NCBI RefSeq assembly: GCF_019393635.1
Contig: NC_057861.1
Span: 356,711,953 to 356,775,952 of the forward strand
DNA length: 64,000 nucleotides
Direction: 5' to 3'
Source: Dromiciops gliroides
Taxonomy: Eukaryota; Chordata; Mammalia; Microbiotheria; Microbiotheriidae
The notes beneath the pieces are model-generated. The model was not told the origin of the DNA. It made no database searches and saw nothing but the letters and a program-made list of their open reading frames with translations. The first letter of the stretch is position 1; each line of letters begins with the position of its first letter. Below, piece after piece: positions 41,246 through 52,984 of this stretch. The translations under genes and the position numbers were made by a program.

Positions 41246-42550
41246 AGAACTGTAACTTCTGTGTTTGTTTAAAACAAGTATTTTTTTTCTTCATATCACA
41301 TGTTGGCAGCTGTTTTTAGTTTATTTTAAATGAGATTTCTCGGTGTTATTCCACATTCCAGAAACCTATGTCACATAATAGATGAATCAGTAATTGTCCT
41401 TACAGCTTCTAGGTACCTCTGAGAATCTTTGCTTGTTTTCTAAAGTTTCATTAGGCTTTTTTTTCAAGATTGTTCATTAGTTCTAGGTCTTGCTTTTCAT
41501 TTTCAATTTCACTTTCCTTTGTGCTTCAATATGGTTGACTATATTTTGCTGTGGGCTTTCATGATGCCTGAAATGTTTAACTTCCTACAACAATAGTCAC
41601 TGCAATCTCTCTTAGCCACTGACATGTGCTTCTTAAACAGCTACAAAAACTTATCAATTTCTTTGGATGAATATCCACTGTACAAAATAGTGAATTTAAA
41701 AAATATTTAAATGAGCTATATAAATGAATGAAATCTAGCATATAATTAACAGAATGCTAATTAAGGTGGGAAAGTCAACTCAGTCCGATTTCATCTGGTC
41801 AAGGTTGGATGTTTTGAGTCTGTCTAGTATTAGTAAGCACACATTCACATAAATATTGCTGTCATACACACAATTGTATTTTACACAAAATTTTGCTTAT
41901 CCCAGGTAATTTATATATCATTGTAATATCAATATACACTTTCCTCCTTCAATTATCATCTTCCCATTCTGACATGAAAAAGGGGAGGGTGAGAGAAATT
42001 GATTGAGACTCATGAGAACAAAATATTTTTCTCTATTATCTTCATCCTTGACCTCCCTGTCCTTTTTTATTTTAGTGCCTCAATTTTTGGGTATTAAATT
42101 AATCAAACACCTGGCATTGTAAATGTGTGTTACCACTAAGTCATTCAATATGTTTCTTGCTTTCCAGTTTTCTATGTCTTTAACTAGAGATGAAATGAAG
42201 TTGATCCATTAGGCTAATTAATGCATGGCTTATTTTTCTTCTTAATCAATGGCTAATGCAGAATTTGATTCAAGGTAATGCTGATGGAACATTTTCTGTT
42301 TCTAATTCAGCTTACAAGTACAAGTAAATTTTAAGCTCCTTTCCCCCTGGCAATTAATTTGAGGAAGAATTGATCACTTCTGAAACTACCAAGGAATATC
42401 TACCTAACAAAATATTTTTGACATTCTACTCTCATAATAATAGAGAGATCATCATCAATATATTTCAAAAGTGATATGAATTTTATAAGAGGTAAGCTTG
42501 ATAATTGCATCAAAATATATCTATTTCCTCTTTGACATGAAAATATCTAT
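41246..42550. other. Unassigned DNA with a candidate regulatory segment
   Basis: No transposon is recognised. The stretch 42140-42420 has a homeodomain-like ggctaattaatgcat at 42211-42225, a further caattaattt at about 42351, and other TAAT/ATTA cores, with little low-complexity DNA. It is a plausible conserved noncoding element. No coding frame is supported. Confidence 0.4.
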
Positions 42551-42561
42551 AAAAATGGTCA

Positions 42562-42700
42562 GGGCAGCTAGGTGGCACAGTGGATAGAGCACTGGTCCTG
42601 GGGTCAGGAGTTCTGAGTTCAAATCTGGCCTCAGACACTTAACACTTACTAGCTGTGTGACTTTGGCAAATCACTTAACCCCAATTGCCTCACTAAAAAA
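42562..42700 (+). mobile_element. tRNA-derived marsupial SINE
   Basis: A near-complete copy of the 'gtggatagagcactgg..ctgggg' sub-type ending 'aattgcctcact' plus an A-run. A perfect 11-base duplication 'aaaaatggtca' lies at 42551-42561 and 42701-42711. Confidence 0.92.
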
Positions 42701-42863
42701 AAAAATGGTCAATTGGTGTTCCCATAGTAAACTATGACCACATTTTTCATTACACCTACAAATATAAATATGAATATAGAATAGTAGGTGGAGTTTTAAT
42801 CCAATAAGTATTAAAAGGCATAAATAAGATGATTATGATGACAAAGAAGAAAAAGAAGATAAT

Positions 42864-42910
42864 AGTGGTGGTGGTGTTGCTGCTGGTGCTGGTGATGCTG
42901 GTGGTGGTGA
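42864..42910. repeat. (GTG/CTG)n trinucleotide repeat
   Basis: Mixed GTG, GTT, CTG and GAT triplets. Confidence 0.85.
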
Positions 42911-43112
42911 CCATTTATATGATGCTATAAAGTTTGTGAAGCACTTTTAAATAGTTATCCCATTTTGTCTTTACAACAACCTTAGGTTGTGCTGTTATTA
43001 TTCCCATATGTGGAGTATAAAGATATTAAAAGTGCTCCCTAGGGTCAGGCAATTAGTAAGTGTTGAGATTAGATATTAATTCAGGTCTTCCTACTTCAGA
43101 GTCCAGTGCTTG
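42905..43112 (-). mobile_element. MIR-type SINE
   Basis: 'accatttatatgatgctataaagtttgtgaagcactttt', 'cattttgtctttacaacaacctta', 'gtcaggcaattagtaagtg', 'tcaggtcttcctacttcagagtccagtgct' is a complete inverted MIR order. Confidence 0.65.
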
Positions 43113-43285
43113 CTCTTCCTTCCTTCCTTCCTTCCTTCCTTCCTTCCTTCCTTCCTTCCTTCCTTCCTTCCTTCCTTCCTTCCTTCCTTCCTTCCTTCCT
43201 TCCTTCTTTCTCTCCTTGCTTCCTTCTCAACTTCCCTCCCTCCTTCTTAATTCCTTCCTTCTTTCCTTTGTTTCTTTCTTTCTTT
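43113..43285. repeat. (TTCC)n / (GGAA)n microsatellite
   Basis: About 22 uninterrupted TTCC units run from 43116 to 43204, then imperfect TTCC/TTTC units continue. On the minus strand this is (GGAA)n, an array of ETS-type cores. The Pro-Ser-Phe-Leu frames here are artefacts. Confidence 0.97.
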
Positions 43286-44689
43286 CACATGTTGCATTCC
43301 CTAACAGAATATAAGCTCCTTAATAAGAGAGATTCAGTATTTCATATTTGTATACTCAACACATAGAACAGTTCCCTAGGCTAGAAAAATATCTTTCCCA
43401 GAGTAGGAACTTCATCAATATATTTTAGATTGGATTGAATTAGATTGGATTTGTAGTATGATGAATATTCAAAAGTATTATATCAAAAAAACAAAACTGG
43501 GACAAAAGAGTGCTCAGAAAACAAACACAATTTCTCTCCAGGACTGCAGCTGTAAGTTTTACAGAATAAAAAATACCTGGCGGGGAGTATATTGTCCTAG
43601 TATAGAGTGCAATAACCAGGAATCAAATGCTTAACTCAAAGAGGTGACAGAGAAAGACTTTTACAGAGAATATCTTAGAAGATGGATGTCATTCCCAACC
43701 TCAAAAACAACAACAACAACAACAACAACAACAAAACCTTGCCCTTTCTAGTTATCTTTTCATAAGGGGTTCATTTTGGGTCTTGATATGAGTATATCAA
43801 ATAAGGTATTTCCATTTTGTTAACACAGCGTATTGGATGTTCTGTTTTTTTCTTTTTTGTGATATCTTTCAAATGTGCTGAGATTTCAAAAATAGCTCAA
43901 ACCATTTTCAAAAAGAAAGCAAGGATTTCTTTCTTTCTTTCTTTACTTTTCTTTTTTTTTTTAATATCACCTACCACTATATTGCTATTAAGCTTATATC
44001 CAGTTTGGATTTAGATCAGTTCTATTTGACCCATATTAATTTGATTACACAGTATTTCATTTGCTAAAACAAAAGGAGACATGTCCAAAGAGCCTTTCTT
44101 TTTCCTCATCCTGTATAGCTTCTATATAAACCAGAAACTTTTCAATTTCAATGAAATAAATGACTTGTTACAACCCATCTGAGAGTATGGATTTGATATT
44201 TACATAACTAGTAACCATGAATTCTCAGAGGTTTACAATTTACAGGTAGGTTACATTTGGAAAGATTATAATCTGGTTATTTATAACTCAAACTACATGG
44301 CCTCAGGGGAAAATATGCTTTAATGCTGCTTAGTTTCCCAGGCTAGTTAAAGGAATCCTGTTTATTAAATTATGTACCTGACCTATATTGTGGTTAAGAA
44401 CAATTTTCAACATTGTTTCCATGGGGAAAAAATGCTTTTGTGTTGGCAATACCAAACATATTTCTCCATTCTGTAGCAGTGGATTCAGAGGGCTCCTCAA
44501 AACTTGCTTTTCTTAGAGGAAAGGGGGACTCTATTACTTGATGATTTAACCATGAAAGAAAACAACTGCAAGTGAGCACAATACAAATTCTAGTGAATGA
44601 GGGAAAGTAAAATCTCTGGTTTGTATGGTTTGTATCCCCTAATAGAGTTCTAAGGCAATGCAGTACTATGGAAACAATGCATCATTTTG
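43286..44689. other. Unassigned DNA
   Basis: An (AAC)n run lies at 43705-43734 and a (CTTT)n run at 43925-43945. No gene or named repeat is recognised otherwise. The minus 61-codon frame at 44394-44579 has no domain. Confidence 0.5.
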
Positions 44690-44836
44690 CATGAAAAGAC
44701 ATACTTTTGAATTGCATATCTACCTATATAAACATGCACAAGTCTTAACTGCTATGGGCCTCAATTTTCTCATTTGTAAAATAAGCAGAGTGGATTAGTT
44801 GATCTTTAATGTCCTTCCCACTTTTACAACTTCGCT
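44690..44836 (+). mobile_element. MIR-type SINE fragment
   Basis: 'ctatgggcctcaattttctcatttgtaaaataagcagagtggattagttgatctttaatgtccttcccac' is a forward MIR end. Confidence 0.6.
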
Positions 44837-44849
44837 CATATGATCTTTT

Positions 44850-45010
44850 TTTTTTTTTTTTTTTTTTTTTTTGGTGAGGCAATTGGGGTTAAGTGACTTG
44901 CCCAGGGTCACACAGCTAGTAAGTGTTAAGTGTCTGAGGTCGGATTTGAACTCAGGTACTCCTGAATCCAGAGCTGGTGCTTTATCCACTGTGCCATCTA
45001 GCTGCCCCCC
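44850..45010 (-). mobile_element. tRNA-derived marsupial SINE, antisense
   Basis: A full-length reverse copy opening with a pure T-run of about 28. Perfect 13-base duplication 'catatgatctttt' at 44837-44849 and 45011-45023. Long unbroken tail and perfect duplication suggest a young insertion. Confidence 0.93.
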
Positions 45011-45023
45011 CATATGATCTTTT

Positions 45024-45290
45024 AATGGAGCACTCTCATGTTTTGCTGTTACAGGCTTAAGTAGAGTAGTAGGTTATAAGAGGATTTGAGGGAAAAGGTT
45101 TGGAGGGAATAAAGTATGGACTGGGGTGGGATAGACTATCTATGTGGTGTGAGCAGGGGAAAAGAGGAATGTGCTTTGTTTCATTTAAGGAAAAATGAAA
45201 ACTGCCTTTCTCTTGATGGCTGAGGAATTCAGGTATTTTCTTTTCCTTTTTGTCTGGTTTAATTGCATGATTTTAATTGCATTTTGTTTT
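45024..45290. other. Unassigned spacer
   Basis: G-rich, then T-rich sequence without a recognised repeat or gene. Confidence 0.45.
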
Positions 45291-45294
45291 TCTT

Positions 45295-45645
45295 AATAAT
45301 ATTTTATATTTATAAATATATATATATATAAAGATAATTTTCAACATAAACTTTTACAAGATTTGAGTTCTACTTTTTTTCTTCCTCCATTTCTCCCTTC
45401 CACTCTTCGTAAAATGATGATATAGGTTATATGCTATGCTATCATGGAAAATATATTTCCATATATCTTATGCTTTTAAAGAAGAAACAAACCAAATGAG
45501 AAAAAACACAACAAATAAAAAATGAAAATAGGCTGTTTCAATTTTCATTTAGAGTCCATCAATTCTTTCTCTGGATATGGATAGTATTTTCCATCATGAG
45601 TACTTTTGAATTGTCTTGGGTCACTGTATTGGTGTAACTGTGGAG
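45295..45645 (-). mobile_element. L1 LINE 3' end, antisense
   Basis: 'aagataattttcaacataaacttttacaagatttgagttc', 'tttctcccttcca', 'gataggttatatgc', 'ttctttctctggatatggatagtattttccatcatgagt' is the reverse of the L1 3' UTR. 5' truncated. Confidence 0.75.
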
Positions 45646-46920
45646 TACAGGTGTTTTCTAATGTATAAACACTAATTTTGCAATCATTTATACATAATGA
45701 GCTGCCCATAAATGGATAGGATCAATATTTATTATATGGGCTAAATGATTTTTTTCCCTTAAAAGGTATTGAGACTAGCTCAAGCTAAGACTTAAGACAC
45801 TGACTTAGGCTGTAGGGAGCCTAAGGACAGGAAGCTAGCACATTAGATGTCAGAAGACATGTTGAAATAATGGAAACTCACCTGAACATTCCAAAATTTC
45901 CCTTCAATCAACTTTCGAATAATATTTCAAATCAAATTTTTAAGTGGTGGAACCAAGAAAGAATTTTCCAGCCCGATAATACTTAGGATGTTGACAAGAA
46001 ACATCTGTCTTACCAGTGGGGAACAAGAGACCTGGTCACAATGCCAGGGCAGAGATAAGTGCCTGTGGTCCCTCAGAGAAGAGTGAGGTCTCTTGGCTGA
46101 GGTCCAGGGCAGAGAAGATTACTAGAGTGGAGACCCAAGTTGTATTTACAGGGCCAGAGGGAGCAAGAGTGCTCATTACCTCAAGGGAGCAAGACCTATG
46201 TTATGTTTTTGGATCTTAGAGGAGTGCTTTTGGAGGCTCACAAGTCAGAACACAGGTCAGGAGAATAGTGACTACACCACTCCTTAGATCATATCACCTT
46301 GGAAGCATTGAAAACTTTCAGTCATCCCAGACCTAACTAAAGACAGCAGAACAAAAACAAAACAAAACAAAACAAAAACTGAAGCTTGAGATAATTTACC
46401 ACTCTATACTGGGAGCAAAATCTAACCTTGATACGTAAGCATGAAGAAATAGCTATAAAAGTGAGCAAATAACAACAAAAACTACAAAAAAGAACCTGAC
46501 AATAGAAAAATTTTATAGAGACAGGGAAGATAAGGAAACACACACAGAAGATAATGAAATCAAAGCAGATACATGTAAAGTCTCAAAGAAAAATCAGAAT
46601 TATACACAAACTCAAAAAGAATTCCTAGAAGAGATCAGAAAGGATTTTGAAAGTCAAATAAGAGAGTTAGAAGAAAAATTGGGAAGAGAAATGAGTGTGA
46701 TGCAATAAAATTTTGAAAAGAATGAGCAGCTGGGGAAAGTAAGCACAAAATATACTAAAGAAAAAACACCTTAAAAAACAGAATTACCCAAGTGTAAAAG
46801 AGACACAATAATGCATTAAAGATATTTTTAAGCAAAATTCATCAAATGGAAAAGATTAAACAAAAATTCAATGAAGAAAGGAATGTCTTAAAAAGTAAAA
46901 TCTGGAATTACTCCAAAAAA
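45646..46920 (+). mobile_element. Older L1 LINE: 5' UTR and ORF1 N-terminus
   Basis: From about 45900 ('attccaaaatttcccttcaatcaactttc', 'tttttaagtggtggaacc') the sequence reads like an L1 5' UTR. From about 46490 it becomes A-rich ORF1 start sequence ('gacagggaagataaggaaacacacacagaagataatg', 'cctagaagagatcagaaaggattttgaaagtcaaataagagag'). Stops interrupt it throughout. An (AAAAC)n run lies at 46346-46378. It is cut by the next L1 at about 46921. Confidence 0.55.
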
Positions 46921-47524
46921 TTCCAAACACAGCCATAAGACAATTCTTTGAGCAGCAGAACCCACAAAAAGACTGGCTGAGATGATTTTCCAGCTTAGAA
47001 GTTCTGCAGGAGGGGGCTGCAGTGCTGGGCTACAAGTAGAGTCCAACCCCATTGTCATGTCTGACAGGAATCCAGTTCTAGGCAGGCTGCACCAGAGAAA
47101 TTTATCCCCTAGCTTCTGAATCTGCTGCAGTGCTTATGTTTTCTGGAACTAAGGTCATGGTCTGTTGAGAGTGCTGAACAGCTGTCCAGGGTGGTCTACA
47201 GGAGTGTCTGCAAGAGCTGAAGGGGAATTTGGTTGTCCTACCCAGCAGGAACCAGGAAGAAATATTGAGTGGTGAGACCCAGGTGTTGGAGGGGCACAGG
47301 ATCGCTGGAGCTAACAATCATAGCAAAAAAAAAAAAATTGTTGCTTGGTTAATTAGCAAGTTGTCCTGTAGTTATTTACAGACCAGAACATAGATCAGGC
47401 AAGTGAAGAACCTGCCCCTCCTTAAATCATATCAACTGGCACCACCTGAAGCTTGGGACAGTGTAGCCTGGAAGCAGGGCCCCACTTTAAAAAGGAGTTA
47501 AAAGTCAAGTAAAAGACAGGTAAA

Positions 47525-47674
47525 GGGGCAGATAGGTGGTGCAGTGGATAGAGCACCAGCCCTGGATTCAGGAGGACCTGAGTTCAAATGCAGCCTAAGA
47601 CACTTAACACTTACTAGCTGTGTGACCCCGGGCAAGTCACTTAACCCCAATTGTCCCGCCAAAAAAAAAAAAAA
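47525..47674 (+). mobile_element. tRNA-derived marsupial SINE
   Basis: A full-length copy (GGGGCAGATAGGTGG head; 'gtgtgaccccgggcaag') with an A tail. It lies in the L1 5' UTR just before the ORF1 start. Duplication 'aaaag[a/g]cagg[t/c]aa' at about 47512-47523 and 47675-47686. Confidence 0.9.
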
Positions 47675-47687
47675 AAAGGCAGGCAAG

Positions 47688-48525
47688 ATGAGCAGGCAGA
47701 GAAAATTGTGAACCATAGAAAGTTTCTTCAGTGACAAGGAAAAGCGAAGTGCACCCTCTGAAGAGGACAGCAATGTCAGGGCCCCTACATCCAAAGCTTC
47801 CAAGAAAAATATAAATTGGTCTCAGGCCATAGAGGCACTCAAAAAAGACTTTGAAGATAAAGTAAGAGAGGTAGAGGAATGAATTGAAAGAAAAAGTAAT
47901 ATTGGACAAATAAAAAAGGTACAAAAGCTCACTGAAGAAAAACAATTCCTTAAAAACTAGAATTGGGCAAGTAGAAACTAATGACGCCATAAGAATTTAA
48001 CAAACAAAATCAAAAGAATGAAAAAATAGAAGAAAATGGAAACTATCCCATTGTGGAAATTGACATGAAAAAATAATTTAAGAAGTAATTTAAGAATTAT
48101 TGCAGTAACTTAAACAAGGATTCCCGTCCCCCCCCCCCCGCAAAAAGAGGGGAAAACCAAGACATCATATTTCAAGAAATTATAAAGGACAAATACCCTG
48201 ATAACCTGGAACCAGATGGTAAAAAACATATAGAAATAATTTACTGATCATTTCCTGAAAGAGATTCCACAAAGAAAACTCCCAGGAATATTATAAGTCA
48301 AATTCCAGAACTCCCAGATCAAAGAAAAACTATTGCAAGAAGCCAGAAGAAACAATTAAAATATCATGGATACACACACAGCCAGGATAGCACAAGATCT
48401 AGCAGTTTCCACATTAAAGGATTGAAGGGCTTGGAATATGTTATTCCAGAAAACAAAAGATCTAGGAATAGAACCAAGAATCACCTACATGGCAAAACTA
48501 AATAAAATCCTTTGGGGGAAAATAA
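47688..48525 (+). pseudogene. L1 ORF1 pseudogene
   Basis: ATG at 47688 gives MSRQRK..., close to MSKQRN at 33870. 'SFFSDKEKRSAPSEEDSN'-like and 'GPYIQSFQEKYKLVSGH'-type segments appear in shifted frames, showing repeated indels. A stop in the coiled-coil part (near 47879) and others further on destroy it. A C-run at 48128-48139 marks local slippage. More decayed than the copy at 33870. Confidence 0.75.
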
Positions 48526-49090
48526 TGAATATTTAATGAAAGAGAGGAGTGCCTAGCATTCTTGATGAAAATACCAGAAGCAAATAGAAAATTTGATTTT
48601 CAAATTCAAGACTCAAGAGAAGCATAAAAAGGCAAACATGAAAAAGAAATCATAAGGGATTCAGTAGGGTCAAACTGTTTACATTCCTATGTGGGAAGAT
48701 GATACACGCAACTCCTAAGGACATTATCATTATTAGGCATTTAAAAAGAGTATACATAGACAGATGGCATGGGAGTCAGTTAATTGTGATAAGATGATTT
48801 TCAAAATTAAATTAAAGTGTGAGAAATAAGGATTCATTGGGAAGGGGGTAAAGGGAGCTAGAATGTGGAAATTCTTCTCACATAAAAGAGGTACATAAGG
48901 GAGAACTTTTATAGTGGAGGGGGAAATGGGAGGAGGTTTTAGGCAACGCTTGATCCTTACTCTTACAGGAATAACATATATACTCAGTGGGGTATATATA
49001 TCATTCTTATCTTACAGAGATATAGGAAGGGGAGGTTATAATAATGGGGGAGGGTGATAGAATAGAGGAGGAATTAAGGGTGGCTGTAGT

Positions 49091-50475
49091 CAAAAACACA
49101 TTAGGAGACAGTGGCATCTCCCTCAGTCTTTATAAGACCACTGTATTTAACACAGAAACATGGAAGCCATATCCAAATAAATTATTACTGTATCCTTAAA
49201 TATTATTTTCTCTCCTATGTCTAATTAACACTAAAAAAAACTATTAGATGATCTCATTCTATTCTAGTTCTGAAACCAAAACATCAGATTGGCCTGAGTC
49301 AGGTGTAGCCTGCAACATTGTGCTATTCATTTATTAAATTTCAGTATAATACTTCCATGTATATAAATTTTTATTAGTCAATAATTTTAATGAAAGGGTT
49401 TAATCGCATATATTCTGTAACATATAATATCCTCTGGGTAGATATCATGAAAAAACAGTAAAGAAAACCAATTTCTGGATGAAATCTAAAGATATTTCAT
49501 TCAACATACAGATGAAATGACTTATTTGTCAGTTAATGGAAGGAAAACACTGGTTTTCCTTTTTAAAAAAATACATGGTATATGCTTTCTTTATTTTTTC
49601 TCTTTAATAGTGCCTAATGTGACAAACTTTAGAGGAAATGGCCAGGAAAATGTTGAAATATATACTTGAAGAAAATGAATTTTCCATGTCCTACAACTGT
49701 TGCATTTCATGTAAACTATCATAAGAAACAAAGAAAATAACTATGAAAATGTTGGATGTTTGAAAGTTTCTCCCTCTGAAAGTATTTAAATCATCATGAA
49801 TAATTCACTGATCATAATATAATTCTACTGTCAAAGTAACATTATGTAGTAAAGTACTCCATATTCTGGCTTTTGAAGAAAGTTTGTGAAGAGGAAAATT
49901 TTGTGAATTGATTCACGTGAATACTTCAAATTTTTCTATAACTTCCTCATTCCTCAACTCCCTGGGCTATTAAAAAATACTAAGATAAGAGGAAAGTAGA
50001 GAGAAGGTAAAGGATAAGTAAAATCTGAATCCAGTGTAGTCCTTATTTTTCTAATCAATTCCCTCGGAGACCAGAACCCAGACCTCTATAGCTGAATTCC
50101 CCTCCTCTCCTTCACTCACACAATACCAATTGGAGATCTCCTGTATTCTGGTGGTCTGTTTAATTTCCTGCCAAGTATCTTCCAGTGTCCTTTATCCCAA
50201 TGTTGAGTCTCTGGTAAAACTCCAGTTTTCCTACTCGCTGCTTAGGAGGAATGGTTGTGAAATGTTAAATATAGTTTAAAATAACAGTATCTCAGAAATT
50301 GGTTGGTCCTCAAAAGTTAAATAATCCAAACACTCAATGAAAGGATGAGCAGAACATCATTAAAAGGTGCTCATCTAGTTTTGGTTTAGAAAATGCACTA
50401 TCATATGCATATGAAATTAAATAATTATATGTGTATATTGTATGCAAGTATTGTATGGTGATATATGTTATATAT
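49091..50475. other. Unassigned DNA
   Basis: No gene or named repeat is recognised. Composition is AT-rich with no long simple repeats. Confidence 0.5.
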
Positions 50476-50479
50476 GCTA

Positions 50480-50660
50480 ATTGAGGCTTAGAACAACCCT
50501 TGATATAGGTGCTTTTATTTCTCCTTTTTGCAGATGAAGCTCAGGCAGAGATGTTAATTGGTTTACTGAGAGCTACACAGCTAAGGAAGAGTCTGACGTT
50601 AGATTTGAACTCACAACTTCCATACTCTAAGTTTATTATATTACCTAGTCACCTTAATAT
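50480..50660 (-). mobile_element. MIR-type SINE
   Basis: 'cagatgaagctcaggcagagatgttaattggtttac', 'agctacacagctaaggaagagtctgacgttagatttgaactcacaacttcc' is an inverted MIR. Confidence 0.6.
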
Positions 50661-51109
50661 ACATAGGATAGCAGACACTTAAACATTATTTTAGGTAAAA
50701 TATTTATTTGTAAGGTATGAATGAAAATACTAGCTAAACTTTAAAATTTTAAAAATCTTCATGAAAATGTAACTTCTGTACTCACCAGAAAACAAAACAA
50801 AACAAACTCATTGAAGAATTCTAAAGATGAGAGGATCATACATAATTATTAGATAAACTAAAAGAAAAAATAAAAGCTTCAGTTAAAACCTTCATTCATA
50901 GTAAAATACTTGCATTTAAAATGTTCATTAAATCTAGTGAATTTTCAGAAATACAGGAAAAATGATAAATCTATTAATATGTACAGAAAATATGCTCTGA
51001 GGAAAAACTAAACCAGAGGAAGCAGGTGGGGTTGGAGGGCTGGTCTCTTTGGAAACTTATTCTCATTTGTGTTGAAGAGAAAATAGAAGTCTTCAGAACA
51101 CGTACAGAG
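50661..51109. other. Unassigned AT-rich DNA
   Basis: No repeat family or gene is recognised; 'aaaacaaaacaaaacaaac' near 50790-50805 is a short simple repeat. Confidence 0.5.
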
Positions 51110-51425
51110 ATCTGACACAGACTTTCTGTGAAACCTTGCATAGATGACCTAAACTCTATTATGAGGCATAGTTAACTTATCTTTAAAATGGGTATGATGA
51201 TAATTGTTCTCCCTATATTGTAGGGTTGAAAAAACAAAAGGAAATATGTGATATAGAAAGCCTAAAAGCTAAGGTTTGGGTCTTTACTATTCAATTAACT
51301 TACTGTTTGATTTGGGCTGAGTCAACTTGCTCCTCTGAATTTCTTTCTTTGTTCGTAAAATAATGGAGCTATACTAATGATCCCCTTATGATCCCTTCAT
51401 CTCTAAATACTAAGAATTATAAACT
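51110..51425 (+). mobile_element. Two MIR-type fragments in tandem
   Basis: 51110-51275 ('tctgacacagactttctgtgaaaccttgc', 'ttatctttaaaatgggtatgatgataat') and 51280-51425 ('tgaatttctttctttgttcgtaaaataatggag', 'tatgatcccttcatctctaaatac') each follow the forward MIR order. Confidence 0.5.
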
Positions 51426-51489
51426 AATATAAACATCAGGTATTATGAGACAATTGATTTTCTATGAAAGTATTGTTTGTTTTTTTGAA

Positions 51490-52095
51490 AATGAGCTCAT
51501 TTTTGTGGTGGGAAAATATTGAAAACTGATGGAATGTTCATCAATTTGGGAATGCCTGAACAAGCTGTGGTTTATGAGTATAATAGAGAATTCTAGTACA
51601 ATAAGGAATGATGAGCAAGGAGATTTCAGAAAAAAACTAGAAAAAGAAACTGATGCAAAGTGAAATGAGCAGAACCAGGAAAACATTGTACACGGTATCA
51701 GAAACATTGTGTAATAATCAATTATGAATGACTTCCCTCTTCTCGTTAACAGTCTTCTCAGCAAAACAATGATCCAAGACAAGTACAAAGGACTCACTAT
51801 GGAAAATGCTATTCATTTCCAGATAAAGAACTGATGGACTCAATATAGTCCAAAGCATACTTTTTCAACTTTATTTTATAATGTTTGTTTCCTTTTGATC
51901 TTTTTCAACTGTGATTAATATGGAAATGCTTTACATATTTGCACATTTATAACCTATATCAAATCACTTAGCATGTTAGTAAGAGTAGAGGAAGGGAAAA
52001 ATTTGGAACTCAAAATCTTGTAAAAACAAATGCTAAAAATTGCTATGACATATAATTGGGGAAAAATAAAATACTATTTAAAAATAAGAAAATGT
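51490..52095 (+). mobile_element. L1 LINE 3' end
   Basis: ORF2 end ('ttcatcaatttgggaatgcctgaacaagctgtggtttatga') runs into the 3' UTR ('gatccaagacaagtacaaaggactcactatggaaaatgctattcatttccag', 'tttggaactcaaaatcttgtaaaaacaaatgc'). 5' truncated, A-rich end. The minus 111-codon frame is its antisense shadow. Confidence 0.8.
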
Positions 52096-52229
52096 GCTCA
52101 CTGAGCAAGGAATTTCTTTTCAAGAAAGTTATTTGCACATTGCCATTGGCATAAAATTTAAACGAAAGAGATGATAGACACATCAGAGGCATTCCTATGA
52201 AATGTTTCAAAGATTACCACAAGTAGTGT

Positions 52230-52465
52230 GATAGTTAGTATTTGTATATTACCTTTAGGTTTACAAACCACTTTACAAATATTATTTCATTTAGTCTTCA
52301 CAATAGTAGTAGGAGGTAGATGCTATTATTATCCTATTTTACAGATGAGGAAATTATGGGAAACAAAGGTTAAGGGACTTATCCATATCTCATAATTAGG
52401 TCAAGTTTGAATTGAGGTTTTCTTGTCTCCAGGCCCAGGGCTTCATCCACTGAATCACCTAACTG
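52230..52465 (-). mobile_element. MIR-type SINE
   Basis: 'accactttacaaatattatttcatttagtcttcacaatagtag', 'attttacagatgaggaaattatggg', 'cagggcttcatccactgaatcacctaactgc' is a nearly complete inverted MIR. Confidence 0.7.
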
Positions 52466-52597
52466 CTGAGAAATTTAAGTATGCCTCATATCTGGCATCA
52501 TACATATAATGCTCTATTTCATTGTTCTATTAAACATAGTCTTAGTCATTAATGTATTTCTTATTTAATCCAAATACATAGCACTTTAAAATCATCT

Positions 52598-52830
52598 TGA
52601 GACAGCTAGATGGAGCAGTGGATAGAGTCAGGAAGACTTAGCTCAAAGACACTCACTAGCTCTATAACCCTAAAGAAGTCACTTAATTCTGTTTGCCTCA
52701 GTTTACACATCTGTAAAACGAGCTGGTAAAGGAAATAGCAAAACACTCTAATATGTCTGGCAAGAAACCTCCACATTAGTTCAGTATGAGTCAGACCTAA
52801 CTGAAAAAAACAAGTGAACAACTGTAAAAA
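52598..52830 (+). mobile_element. Composite SINE with RTE/BovB-like tail
   Basis: Head 'gacagctagatggagcagtggatagag', body 'tgtttgcctcagtttacacatctgtaaaacgagctgg' and tail 'atgtctggcaagaaacctcc...gagtcagacctaactgaa..aacaagtgaacaac'. The head is shortened. The same three-part order occurs at 23107 and 55258. Confidence 0.75.
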
Positions 52831-52984
52831 TAATTTCTAACCCATTTAACATTTAATACTGAGCTTTTTAGTCTGCTTAGTTCTTCTAGGCACAAGGAAA
52901 GTTCCTTATAGGACCTTAAAATGAAGCTGAAGAGAAAAGGTATACACAAAAGAGGTCAGAACAAAAATAAGCTTAAATATCCCT

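Larger units (their letters stand above)
46921..49090 (+). mobile_element. L1 LINE: 5' UTR, ORF1 and inter-ORF region
   Basis: The 5' UTR from 46921 to 47687 parallels the copy at 33290-33869 ('aaagactggctgagatgattttccagc', 'ggaaccaggaagaaat', 'gctaacaatca'). ORF1 follows (47688-48525), then the inter-ORF region ('gtatacatagacagatggcatggg', 'ctcagtggggtatatat') to about 49090. No ORF2 follows. A SINE sits in its 5' UTR. Confidence 0.75.

Noticed and set aside
43060..43366. Pro-Ser-Phe-Leu-rich frames of 84-86 codons
   Set aside because: They are read from the (TTCC)n repeat in two phases.
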